16,578 nt of DNA from Candidatus Argoarchaeum ethanivorans (GTDB lineage: Archaea > Halobacteriota > Methanosarcinia > Methanosarcinales > EX4572-44), in contig CAJHIR010000016.1 in the NCBI GenBank assembly GCA_905067535.1, positions 1 to 16,578 on the forward strand, written 5' to 3'. Made by a program: the position numbers and the translations under genes. Numbering within the stretch: position 1 is the stretch's first letter; every line of letters starts with the position of its first letter. The notes beneath the pieces are model-generated. The model worked only from the letters and a program-made list of their open reading frames with translations, searched no databases and was not told the origin of the DNA. Below, one piece after another: positions 1 to 10,599 of the stretch.

Positions 1-15
1 CGTATGTAGTAATTC

Positions 16-35
16 CCTGAATGTTTCTATTCAGG
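16..35. terminator. Small hairpin followed by T-rich DNA, upstream of the rRNA promoter
   Basis: CCTGAAT (16-22) and ATTCAGG (29-35) form a perfect 7-bp stem with a 6-nt loop. T-rich sequence follows (36-55). It could end transcription of a gene lying before the window. Archaeal terminators mostly need only T-tracts, so the hairpin may be incidental. Confidence 0.3.
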
Positions 36-100
36 TTTGTCCGTAGTTGTTTTTGATGTCAGCTTGGATTATTGACTTTTGTCAGTGTGTGATGAGTTGT

Positions 101-108
101 TTTATATG
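101..108 (+). promoter_or_regulatory. Candidate TATA box of the rRNA operon
   Basis: TTTATATG at 101-108 fits an archaeal TATA box. Initiation about 25 bp downstream would fall near 127-133, giving a leader of roughly 115 nt before 16S. That leader contains the left arm of the 16S processing stem (170-199), as expected. A second AT-rich stretch at 114-130 is an alternative. There is no coding gene in 1-246. Confidence 0.4.
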
Positions 109-169
109 CTACGGTATATGTTTTAATTTAATGGAGACAGGAAATATGGTATTTTTTGTCTGACGTTTG

Positions 170-199
170 TTGTGGCAGTTCGGTTTATTTCAGTTCAAT
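170..199 (+). other. Left arm of the 16S rRNA processing stem
   Basis: Positions 170-179 pair with 1751-1760 (10 bp, one G-T), and 190-199 pair with 1731-1740 (10 bp, perfect). Between them TCGG (180-183) can pair with CCGA (1744-1747). This leaves AAA (1748-1750) bulged on one side and extra nucleotides on the other. That is the bulge-helix-bulge pattern cut by the archaeal splicing endonuclease during pre-16S release. The 4-bp centre is my best fold and other local pairings are possible. Confidence 0.8.
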
Positions 200-246
200 G
201 GAATAAATTGAATTATATCTTTTGATGTGTGCGTTTTTCTTTTCCA

Positions 247-1724
<1,478 letters not shown>

Positions 1725-1730
1725 AACGTA

Positions 1731-1760
1731 ATTGAACTGAATGCCGAAAAACTGCTACAA
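1731..1760 (+). other. Right arm of the 16S rRNA processing stem
   Basis: It pairs with 170-199: 1731-1740 with 190-199, 1744-1747 with 180-183, and 1751-1760 with 170-179. It begins 6 nt after the mature 16S end, so cleavage here frees the pre-16S as a circularisable intermediate, as known for archaea. Confidence 0.8.
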
Positions 1761-1814
1761 TAATAATAATATTTATAGTGGTTCTCGTAGGGGCTTTGCG
1801 AATTTACTTAAATG

Positions 1815-1888
1815 GGGCTCGTAGATCAGATTGGAAGATCGCTGCCTTTGCAAGGCAGAGGCCCTGGGTTCAAGTCCCAGCGAGTCCA
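1815..1888 (+). tRNA. tRNA-Ala (anticodon TGC)
   Basis: A 74-nt cloverleaf. The acceptor is GGGCTCG (1815-1821) with CGAGTCC (1881-1887), including the G3-U70 wobble that specifies alanine. The D stem is GATC/GATC. The anticodon arm is CTGCC-TTTGCAA-GGCAG with anticodon TGC. The T arm is CTGGG-TTCAAGT-CCCAG and the discriminator is A. CCA is not encoded. Placement between 16S and 23S is the usual euryarchaeal arrangement. Confidence 0.97.
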
Positions 1889-1935
1889 GTTGCCAATGCA
1901 CCTATACAGTTGTATGATTGTATGGGGAAGGGCTG

Positions 1936-1977
1936 AAAACCACACCTTTCCTCTTTTTTGAGGAAAGGTGTGGTTTT
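1936..1977 (+). repeat. Perfect 18-bp hairpin in the tRNA-23S spacer
   Basis: AAAACCACACCTTTCCTC (1936-1953) and its exact reverse complement (1960-1977) enclose a TTTTTT loop. It lies between tRNA-Ala and the left arm of the 23S processing stem, ending 3 nt before that arm. It is not part of either processing stem. Possible roles are a spacer-processing or attenuation structure, or a small inserted palindrome. Confidence 0.85.
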
Positions 1978-1980
1978 ATG

Positions 1981-2040
1981 ATGCTATGTATATGTGTGAT
2001 TCTTTGGACGCTTACTGGATGTAAGTGAAATAATTGCTGT
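1981..2040 (+). other. Left arm of the 23S rRNA processing stem
   Basis: 1981-1993 pair perfectly with 5060-5072 (13 bp). 1996-2000 pair with 5053-5057. TGGA (2005-2008) pairs with TCCA (5045-5048). 2015-2026 pair with 5027-5038 (12 bp, one T-G), and 2036-2040 with 5014-5018. The short central TGGA/TCCA helix between unpaired stretches resembles a bulge-helix-bulge motif. Confidence 0.82.
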
Positions 2041-2042
2041 AT

Positions 2043-5008
<2,966 letters not shown>

Positions 5009-5013
5009 TTGCT

Positions 5014-5072
5014 ACAGCTTTGTGAAACTTGCATCCAGGCGATATCCATTGGATCACTAATATACATAGCAT
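5014..5072 (+). other. Right arm of the 23S rRNA processing stem
   Basis: It is complementary in five blocks to 1981-2040. The outermost is 13 bp (5060-5072) and the next long one 12 bp (5027-5038). It fills most of the 23S-5S spacer. Confidence 0.82.
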
Positions 5073-5090
5073 AACCTTTGTTGACATGGT

Positions 5091-5210
5091 ATGGCGGCCA
5101 TAGCGGTCTGGAAACTCCTGTACCCATCCCGAACACAGAAGATAAGCAGGCCCACGTTCTGTACTGTACTGAGGCGCGCGAGCCCTTGGGAACTACAGAT
5201 CGCTGCCAGC
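5091..5210 (+). rRNA. rrf: 5S ribosomal RNA
   Basis: It contains the archaeal 5S core GGCGGCCATAGCGG, then GTACCCATCCCGAACACAG and GATAAGC. The terminal helix is TGGCGGC (5092-5098) with GCTGCCA (5202-5208), one G-T pair. It is about 120 nt and lies 19 nt after the 23S processing stem, so it is probably co-transcribed. Exact ends are uncertain by a few nucleotides. Confidence 0.94.
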
Positions 5211-5214
5211 CAAA

Positions 5215-5233
5215 TCAATTTCTTCTTTTGTTT
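5215..5233 (+). terminator. T-rich terminator after 5S
   Basis: Right after the 5S terminal helix the strand carries TCAATTTCTTCTTTTGTTTG. A T-rich non-template run without a hairpin is the usual archaeal termination signal. Confidence 0.45.
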
Positions 5234-5292
5234 GCATCATTGCAAAGTTTGAAGTAATATACCTAAATATAATACGTAATGAGGTTCTTCCG

Positions 5293-5511
5293 GTGTTTCC
5301 TAATAAAAAAATACAATCGTTGGTTGGTTCCAAGATTCAAGTAGAAATGAAAGGCAACAATCATATTCTCGAGGGTATTCTCTCAAGTGCTGATGAGTAC
5401 CTGAACATACATCTTATTGATACTGTTGAAGTTGAGGATGAAAAAAGGATAAAATCTCTTGGATCTGTGGTTTTACGAGGTAATAACATCATTTTAGTAA
5501 ATCCTTTATAA
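5293..5511 (+). CDS. Sm-like archaeal protein (Lsm), RNA-binding
   Basis: A 72-residue protein with the Sm fold. Sm1 covers about residues 11-41 (IQVEMKGNNHILEGILSSAD, then the conserved N of YLNIHL). Sm2 is LGSVVLRGNNIILVNP (about 55-70), holding the RG-N signature. Archaeal Lsm proteins form heptameric rings that bind U-rich RNA and act in RNA stability and tRNA or rRNA handling. It starts at GTG 5293, preceded by TGAGGT (5280-5285) at good spacing. An AT-rich box at 5262-5272 may be its promoter. In many archaea lsm sits beside the L37e gene; here the next gene abuts it directly (TAA then ATG) and encodes a DNA-binding protein. Confidence 0.93.
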   Translation: MFPNKKIQSLVGSKIQVEMKGNNHILEGILSSADEYLNIHLIDTVEVEDEKRIKSLGSVVLRGNNIILVNPL

Positions 5512-6144
5512 ATGAGCTCGATCATGAACAAGGATACACTCCTTGATGTTATAAAGACACGAAAAGACGGCATCCTGCAGAATGAACTGTGGAAAGTAGT
5601 TGGCATCGACAGTCCAAAGTGTTCACGACTGGTTAAGCGATTGCTTAAAAAAAACCTGATCACACGAGAGAAGGTGATAGCAAAAGGTTCCCGAACATTT
5701 TTAATCCGATCAGTCGAAGAAGGGATGTTCGGAGATATTGAAGAGAAAACATTAGGATATCCTTCTATTGGAGCGGATACACTCCTTGATGTTATAAAGA
5801 CACGAAAAGACGGCATCCTGCAGAATGAACTGTGGAAAGTAGTTGGCATCGACAGTCCAAAGTGTTCACGACTGGTTAAGCGATTGCTTAAAAAAAACCT
5901 GATCACACGAGAGAAGGTGATAGCAAAAGGTTCCCGAACATTTTTAATCCGGTCAATCGAAGAAGGGATGCTTGGAACCGCGAAAAAGGAGAGCCTAATA
6001 TATTTGATTTCCAATGGACATTTTAGTCCATGCACGGGCTGCAGGCTTGAATGTGAGCCCGAGTATTGTAAATATCTTACTGACTGGATAGATGATCTAC
6101 TTGCAGAAGAGATAAAAAATAAAAAACTTGAGGTTTGTTTGTAA
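5512..6144 (+). CDS. Duplicated winged-helix DNA-binding protein with C-terminal Cys4 cluster
   Basis: 210 residues. Two copies of a winged-helix module (residues 8-72 and 89-153, period 81) are almost identical in sequence. Each has the order helix, turn-helix with [17 protein letters not shown], then a beta wing ([14 protein letters not shown]). This resembles the TrmB/MarR-like archaeal regulators. The C-terminus has four cysteines, C174, C177, C181 and C186 (CTGC..EC....C), likely to bind zinc or an Fe-S cluster. It starts immediately after lsm; an internal ATG at 5524 is an alternative. It ends 1 nt before argG, so lsm, this gene and argG are probably one operon. Single-module relatives with the same Cys tail would be the usual form. 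Target DNA and signal are unknown. Confidence 0.85.
   Translation: MSSIMNKDTLLDVIKTRKDGILQNELWKVVGIDSPKCSRLVKRLLKKNLITREKVIAKGSRTFLIRSVEEGMFGDIEEKTLGYPSIGADTLLDVIKTRKDGILQNELWKVVGIDSPKCSRLVKRLLKKNLITREKVIAKGSRTFLIRSIEEGMLGTAKKESLIYLISNGHFSPCTGCRLECEPEYCKYLTDWIDDLLAEEIKNKKLEVCL
5532..5735 (+). repeat. Direct repeat copy 1 (within the winged-helix gene)
   Basis: Bases 5532-5708 are identical to 5775-5951 (177 bp, no mismatch). Identity then falls to four differences over the next 27 bp. The offset is 243 bp, exactly 81 codons, so the frame is kept. Confidence 0.97.
5775..5978 (+). repeat. Direct repeat copy 2 (within the winged-helix gene)
   Basis: Second copy of 5532-5735. The sequences either side of the identical core (linkers [15 protein letters not shown] and [15 protein letters not shown]) are similar only at the protein level. 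Confidence 0.97.
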
Positions 6145-6145
6145 T

Positions 6146-7324
6146 ATGAAGAAAGTTGTACTTGCTTATTCAGGTGGTCTTGACACGTCGGTGTGTGTGC
6201 CAATACTTAGAGAGCGATATGGCTATGATTATATAATAACAGTTGTTGTTGATGTTGGGCAGCCAGGAAGCGATATCGAGTCTGCAGTAGCACGTGCACA
6301 GATGATCAGTGATAAGCACATCACCATTGATGCAAAAGAGGAATTTGTCGAAGAGTATGTTTTTCCATTGATCAAGGCTAATGGAAGTTATGAAGGCTAT
6401 GTGATGGGCACAGCCATTGCCCGCCCATTGATTGCAAAGAAAATTGTGGAAGTTGCAGATAAAGAGGGTGCACAGGCATTAGCTCATGGGTGCACAGGTA
6501 AAGGCAACGACCAGTTACGTTTTGAAGCAGTGTTTCGCTCCACCTGTTATGATGTAGTAGCACCGGTGCGGGAACTTGAATTGACCAGGGAATGGGAAAT
6601 CAACTATGCAGCGAAAAAAGGCATTCCTATAACTGTATCAACGAAAAAGCCATGGAGTGTGGATGAAAACCTGTGGAGCCGCAGCATTGAAGGAGGCCTT
6701 CTTGAAGAACCGTCTTATGCAGTTCCCGAAGAGATATACACATGGACAGTATCACCATTAAAAGCCCCTGATGAACCTGAAACTGTAGAAATTGAATTTG
6801 ATCGTGGCGTGCCTGTTGGTGTGAATGGAAAAAGATTTGGCAGTCTCTCTCTTGTTGAACACTTGAATGTTGTTGGGGGGCAGCATGGTGTTGGCAGGAC
6901 TGATATGATAGAGGATCGGGTGCTTGGTCTAAAAGCACGAGAAAACTATGAACATCCTGCAGCAACCATTTTGCTTACGGCACATGCTGACCTTGAAAAA
7001 CTTGTGCTTACAAGGGCAGAACTGCAATTCAAAAAAATGGTTGATGAGGCATTCAGTGAACTTGCATACATGGGCTTGATGGATGAACCGCTGTATCTCG
7101 CCCTTAATGCGTTCATAGACAAGACACAGGAGAGAGTTACAGGCACGGTAAGCTTGCGACTTTACAAGGGAAGTGCTGTTCCGATTGCGCGTTCATCATC
7201 GTATGCATTGTATTCCAAAGAGCTTGCATCCTTTGACAGCACCGTGCTAAACCAGAAGGATGCAGAAGGTTTCGCCATGTATCATGGTTTTCAGGCACGT
7301 CTGTATAAAAAAGTAATGAGCTAA
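6146..7324 (+). CDS. argG: Argininosuccinate synthase
   Basis: A 392-residue cytosolic enzyme that joins citrulline and aspartate using ATP, the seventh step of arginine synthesis. The ATP-pyrophosphatase loop AYSGGLDTS is at residues 7-15. [10 protein letters not shown] is at 114-123. [11 protein letters not shown] and GRTDMIEDR follow in the right order, and length is normal for the family. I chose ATG 6146 because it is preceded by TTGAGGT (6128-6134) and gives the standard start [11 protein letters not shown]; a TTG at 6128 would add six residues not seen in the family. It is separated by one base from the upstream regulator gene and by 14 bp from the next gene. A regulatory link to the upstream protein is possible but not shown. 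Confidence 0.97.
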   Translation: MKKVVLAYSGGLDTSVCVPILRERYGYDYIITVVVDVGQPGSDIESAVARAQMISDKHITIDAKEEFVEEYVFPLIKANGSYEGYVMGTAIARPLIAKKIVEVADKEGAQALAHGCTGKGNDQLRFEAVFRSTCYDVVAPVRELELTREWEINYAAKKGIPITVSTKKPWSVDENLWSRSIEGGLLEEPSYAVPEEIYTWTVSPLKAPDEPETVEIEFDRGVPVGVNGKRFGSLSLVEHLNVVGGQHGVGRTDMIEDRVLGLKARENYEHPAATILLTAHADLEKLVLTRAELQFKKMVDEAFSELAYMGLMDEPLYLALNAFIDKTQERVTGTVSLRLYKGSAVPIARSSSYALYSKELASFDSTVLNQKDAEGFAMYHGFQARLYKKVMS

Positions 7325-7338
7325 AAGGCGATCTTCTG

Positions 7339-7827
7339 ATGCTGATTGGAATAATGTCTGACTCTCATGACAACCTTCATGCACTTAAAGCTGCTATTCA
7401 ATTTTTTAACGACAAAGAAGTTGAGCTCGTGCTCCATGCTGGCGATCTGGTATCGCCTTTCATGATTGACGCATTATCCAGACTAAACTGTACGTTCAAG
7501 ATGTGTTTTGGCAATAATGATGGCGATAAAATAAACATTAACAGGTTGGTTTATAGAATAGGTGGCAGTGTTGGCAATTTTATTGAGACCGTTTGCGATA
7601 ATAGAAAAATCGGGATGTTACACGGCACAAGCAAAGCCGTTGTCGAAGCACTGGTAAAAAGTGGAAACTTTGACATTATGATAAGCGGGCACACCCATAT
7701 ACCAGTGATCAATCATGGCTCAACACTGCATATCAATCCGGGTGAAGTATCTGGTGTGCTGACAGGTAATAAAACAGTAGCATTATTGGAACCAGAAAAA
7801 CTTCAAGCAGAGATTATCGTTCTGTAG
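7339..7827 (+). CDS. YfcE/MJ0936-type metallophosphoesterase
   Basis: 162 residues, matching the small archaeal phosphodiesterase MJ0936. All metal-binding motifs of the calcineurin-like fold are present: D8-x-H10 (SDSHDN), G35-D36 (HAGDL), GNND at 58-61, H95 (HGT), and GHTH at 117-120. These bind two divalent metals. Members hydrolyse model phosphodiesters and phosphatase substrates in vitro, and the physiological substrate is not established. It starts 14 bp after argG with only a weak GGCGA-like ribosome site, so it is probably in the same transcript. No membrane segment or signal peptide is seen. Confidence 0.92.
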   Translation: MLIGIMSDSHDNLHALKAAIQFFNDKEVELVLHAGDLVSPFMIDALSRLNCTFKMCFGNNDGDKININRLVYRIGGSVGNFIETVCDNRKIGMLHGTSKAVVEALVKSGNFDIMISGHTHIPVINHGSTLHINPGEVSGVLTGNKTVALLEPEKLQAEIIVL

Positions 7828-7835
7828 ATGCAAGC

Positions 7836-8054
7836 CTGCAAAGCTGCGCTTTGCAGAGACAACTTTAACTCTCGATTGTGCAAGCCTGCACAACTTCGTT
7901 CTGCAGAACTGTACACTTCGTGTACAGAGAACAACTCTCGATTACGCAGTAATCGAGTTGTGCAGAAATATAATACCAGTAGCCTTCGATTCTTGATTGC
8001 GAAGCAATCAAGTGCAGAAACTAACTGGTAACTCTCGACTACGAAGTAGTCGAG
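7836..8054. repeat. Array of six designed-alike hairpins between the phosphoesterase gene and coaBC
   Basis: Six short inverted repeats follow one plan: CT, a variable stem, C, a 3-nt loop, G, the complementary stem, AG. They are at 7836-7856 (loop TGC), 7886-7906 (TTC, one mismatch), 7909-7927 (TTC, 8-bp stem), 7937-7957 (GCA), 7992-8012 (GAA) and 8034-8054 (GAA). Stems are 8-9 bp and differ between units, yet pairing is kept. The words AACTCTCGA, TGCAAGC and TGCAGAA recur between units. The reading frames crossing this stretch are products of the repeats. Function is unknown. Confidence 0.9.
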
Positions 8055-8100
8055 GTGCAAGCAATCGAGACTCGAAGAACGAATAGGGTGTTTATATCCA

Positions 8101-9300
8101 ATGAAAAAAATACATGTTACAGACGCAAATACGCTCAAGGACAAAACTGTTGTTCTGGCTGTTACTGGAAGTATTGCTGCGGTGCGTTGTGTAGAGCTTG
8201 CACACAGTCTCATACGGAAAGGTGCAAGGGTAATTCCTGTAATGAGTGATGCTGCCACACGCATACTTCATCCCGACGCTATGCATTATGCAGCAGGGAA
8301 CCGGGTAATTACAGAGATTACAGGTGGGGTAGAGCATGTTGTGTTGTGTGGTGCAGATGGTGATTCTGACCTGCTTTTAATTGCACCAGCGACCGCAAAT
8401 ACGATTAGCAAGATAGCATGTGGTATCGATGACACAGCAGTTACAACCTTTGCAACTACTGCCATTGGCTCTGGAAAGCCAGTGCTGGTTGCCCCAGCCA
8501 TGCACGAGGCGATGTATAACCATCCAGCGGTCGTTGATAACATCCAGAGACTTGAACGAATGGGTGTGACTTTTGTTGAATCGGTGTTTGAAGAGGGCAA
8601 AGCAAAAATTGCACAGAACGAAGACATCATTCTTGAAACTGAACGTATTCTTGGCTCACACTCTCTTGATGGAAAAAACATACTGATTACAAGTGGCGCT
8701 ACAAGTGAACGCATTGATCCAATACGAATCATCACCAGCCGTGCTTCAGGTCGCACTGGTGTTGCGTTAGCTGTTGAAGCCTACAGACGTGGCGCGAGGA
8801 TGGTCACGACAGTGCACTCGAAAAAACAGGGTCTTCGTGCCATAAGAGAAATCATTGTCGAATCTGCAAAAGAAATGACAGATGCAGTGCTCAAGGAAGC
8901 AGCAAATACTGATGTGTTAATCAGTGCTGCTGCAATATCTGACTTTACCGTAGATAGGGCAGCGCGGACGAAGATAGATTCAGGTTCAGCCCGTACCATC
9001 GTGTTAAAACCTGTAGTAAAATTATTAAGCAAAGTCACGAAACAATATCCACATCTTCCTGTCATTGGTTTTAAAGCTGAGACCAACATCTCAACAGAAG
9101 AGTTAATCACGCGGGCAGGGAAATTAATGGACAAATACAAGCTTGCAGCAGTCGTAGCCAATGATGTAGGAAGCGGTGGCATTGGAGAAGAAACAAACCG
9201 TATTCATATTATACAAAAGAACAATGGAATTACAGCAGTAGAAGGAAGAAAAGATAAGCTTGCAAGACACATCATTGACGTAATAGAGGAATTAGTGTGA
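8101..9300 (+). CDS. coaBC: Phosphopantothenoylcysteine decarboxylase / phosphopantothenate-cysteine ligase
   Basis: A 399-residue bifunctional enzyme of coenzyme A synthesis. The N-terminal CoaC half (about 15-185) is an FMN-dependent decarboxylase: TGSIAA at 22-27, the active-site His in EHVV (H79), PATANT at 96-101, and PAMHEAMY at 132-139. The C-terminal CoaB half (about 190-399) adds cysteine to 4-phosphopantothenate: ITSGATSERIDPIR, then SRASGRTG, AAAISDF, GFKAET and ANDVG. Where E. coli has a catalytic ACGD loop in CoaC, this protein reads AKIAQNED, which I believe is normal for archaea but could not check. ATG 8101 is preceded by AGGGTG (8085-8090). It is followed 25 bp later by pantoate kinase, another CoA gene, so the two are probably co-transcribed. 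Confidence 0.95.
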   Translation: MKKIHVTDANTLKDKTVVLAVTGSIAAVRCVELAHSLIRKGARVIPVMSDAATRILHPDAMHYAAGNRVITEITGGVEHVVLCGADGDSDLLLIAPATANTISKIACGIDDTAVTTFATTAIGSGKPVLVAPAMHEAMYNHPAVVDNIQRLERMGVTFVESVFEEGKAKIAQNEDIILETERILGSHSLDGKNILITSGATSERIDPIRIITSRASGRTGVALAVEAYRRGARMVTTVHSKKQGLRAIREIIVESAKEMTDAVLKEAANTDVLISAAAISDFTVDRAARTKIDSGSARTIVLKPVVKLLSKVTKQYPHLPVIGFKAETNISTEELITRAGKLMDKYKLAAVVANDVGSGGIGEETNRIHIIQKNNGITAVEGRKDKLARHIIDVIEELV

Positions 9301-9325
9301 TAATAGCTTTACTGTCTTTAAGTTT

Positions 9326-10162
9326 ATGAAAAAAATAACAGCTTTCGCACCAGCGCACATAAGCGGGTTTTTCATACCTAAGATAACAAAAAAACCAGAA
9401 GAAAGCGGGTCACTTGGGGCAGGTGTATGTTTGGATGGTGGAATTATTGCAGAAGCAAGCTTTTCAGACACCACCCGCATACTCTTGAATAATAAGCCTT
9501 TCGAGTGCAGTCCACTGGTTGATGCCATACACGCGATTACAGATGCACCTCTGGAAATCAAACTCAACTCTACCGTGCCTTTTGGAGCCGGATTTGGAGC
9601 AAGTGGAGCAAGCACCCTTGCATCGGTGGTAGCAGCAAACCAGCTACAGGACGTTAACCTCACGAGAAATCAACTTGCCCAAATTGCCCATACAGCAGAA
9701 GTAATAAACCGGACAGGACTTGGAGATATACCAGCGCAGATAACCGGTGGACTAGTAATACGACTGAAAGAGGGCGTTCCACCACATAATAAAGTAGATA
9801 AAATATTAACACCTCCGATTTCTGTTTCGTGGGTAAGTTTTAAAAACATATCAACAAAAAAGATACTTGAAGACGACACGCTTCAAAAGCAGATAGCTAC
9901 AAGTGGGGAGAATGCTTTGAAAAATCTCATCTGCAAACCAACGGTTGAAAACTTCATGATACAATCCAACAAATTCACAAGCGAGGTCAACCTTGCAAGC
10001 AGCCACGTACTTGATGCAATAGAAGCAGCAAGAGCAAAAGGACACATGGCAGCACAGGCAATGCTTGGAGACACAGCCTTTGCCATTGGAAAAAACGTGT
10101 TCAGCGAATATGAACATGCGGGAACAAGCCTGGTAAACCACACAGGAGCAAGACTGATATGA
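9326..10162 (+). CDS. Pantoate kinase (GHMP family)
   Basis: 278 residues. Archaea make phosphopantothenate by phosphorylating pantoate first, using this GHMP-type kinase, then condensing with beta-alanine. The GHMP ATP-binding loop PFGAGFGASGAS is at 85-96. The N-terminal APAHISGFFIP and the GLGDIPAQITGG segment (about residues 132-143) are typical of the archaeal enzyme. Its position directly after coaBC supports the call over other GHMP kinases such as shikimate or mevalonate kinase. The start ATG 9326 has no clear ribosome site. Its TGA overlaps an ATG (10159-10162) that opens only a 14-codon frame, which may mark the broken start of a former next gene. Confidence 0.9.
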   Translation: MKKITAFAPAHISGFFIPKITKKPEESGSLGAGVCLDGGIIAEASFSDTTRILLNNKPFECSPLVDAIHAITDAPLEIKLNSTVPFGAGFGASGASTLASVVAANQLQDVNLTRNQLAQIAHTAEVINRTGLGDIPAQITGGLVIRLKEGVPPHNKVDKILTPPISVSWVSFKNISTKKILEDDTLQKQIATSGENALKNLICKPTVENFMIQSNKFTSEVNLASSHVLDAIEAARAKGHMAAQAMLGDTAFAIGKNVFSEYEHAGTSLVNHTGARLI

Positions 10163-10176
10163 AACTGCAAACTACT
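10162..10176 (+). repeat. 15-bp direct repeat, left copy, at the island edge
   Basis: AAACTGCAAACTACT occurs here, beginning at the last base of the pantoate kinase stop codon, and again at 13913-13927. The pair brackets the methyltransferase-DGQHR region and its flanks, suggesting a target duplication or recombination site. A chance match in a window this size is unlikely but not excluded. Confidence 0.6.
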
Positions 10177-10424
10177 CCTCTAACAACTTCAGTACTTCGC
10201 TAAAAACTTCTTTGATTCATTCATCTGATACACCCAACTGAAGATTTGACTTGTTGGAAAGCGGTGTGGATTGAGGTATATTCAGGAACTTCTGGGTCAC
10301 AAGAGTAGTAAACGACAGAGATATATACGCATGTGAGCAACAAGAATATCGGTAAGATAAAAAGCACGTTAGATTTAATAACAATAGGGGATGTAAGCGA
10401 TGATTGAATGTCCACTAGAGGTAT

Positions 10425-10447
10425 GTATATCCGACATTAACTTCAGA
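10425..10447. promoter_or_regulatory. Operator-like repeat, copy 1
   Basis: It begins with the 16-nt GTATATCCGACATTAA and ends in TCAGA. It matches 10466-10488 at 21 of 23 positions. The start-to-start spacing is 41 bp, close to four helical turns. It sits about 150 bp before the methyltransferase start, so a regulator of that unit could bind it. Confidence 0.5.
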
Positions 10448-10465
10448 TATGATGCCAATATAAAA

Positions 10466-10488
10466 GTATATCCGACATTAATGTCAGA
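10466..10488. promoter_or_regulatory. Operator-like repeat, copy 2, with a perfect palindrome
   Basis: Same 16-nt start as 10425-10447. Its core GACATTAATGTC (10474-10485) is a perfect 12-bp palindrome, whereas copy 1 is an imperfect version. This is the pattern expected of a dimeric DNA-binding protein site. Confidence 0.5.
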
Positions 10489-10507
10489 ATAACTATGTTA
10501 TATGAAA

Positions 10508-10518
10508 TTCCGAACCCC
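10508..10518 (+). repeat. 11-bp inverted repeat, left arm, before the methyltransferase
   Basis: TTCCGAACCCC here is the exact reverse complement of GGGGTTCGGAA at 13618-13628. The arms enclose the methyltransferase promoter and both genes. No obvious target duplication lies outside them. Confidence 0.55.
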
Positions 10519-10553
10519 TTCTGAAAAAAGACAAAAGTATTTTAATGAATATT

Positions 10554-10562
10554 TTTAATATA
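10554..10562 (+). promoter_or_regulatory. Candidate TATA box for the methyltransferase-DGQHR unit
   Basis: TTTAATATA lies about 38-46 bp before ATG 10600. Initiation near 10580 would leave a leader of about 20 nt. The surroundings are very AT-rich, which weakens the call. Confidence 0.35.
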
Positions 10563-10599
10563 ATTGATACATGTTTAATAGGAACTAATCATTCTACAA

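Larger units (their letters stand above)
10177..10507. other. Non-coding stretch between pantoate kinase and the methyltransferase unit
   Basis: No gene is recognised here. A short antisense frame at 10221-10415 shows no family features. The stretch contains a small CCAAC/GTTGG dyad (10234-10257) and the two operator-like repeats at 10425-10488. Confidence 0.6.

Noticed and set aside
1936..1977. Hairpin as a bacterial-type terminator ending 16S-tRNA transcription
   Set aside because: Only four T follow within the stem itself, the 23S stem arms pair across it, and archaea do not generally use such terminators.
5361..6203. Antisense 280-codon frame over the winged-helix gene
   Set aside because: It mirrors the duplicated gene on the other strand, including its repeat; the forward gene has clear domains and tight operon spacing.
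7836..8054. CRISPR array
   Set aside because: The units are hairpins with differing stems and irregular spacing, without identical repeats or unique spacers of constant length, and no cas gene is near.
7803..8264. Overlapping open frames on both strands across the hairpin array
   Set aside because: Their content comes from the repeats; no family features, and they overlap coaBC or the phosphoesterase gene.
10221..10415. Antisense 64-codon frame between pantoate kinase and the methyltransferase
   Set aside because: It has a hydrophobic stretch but no recognisable family or ribosome site.
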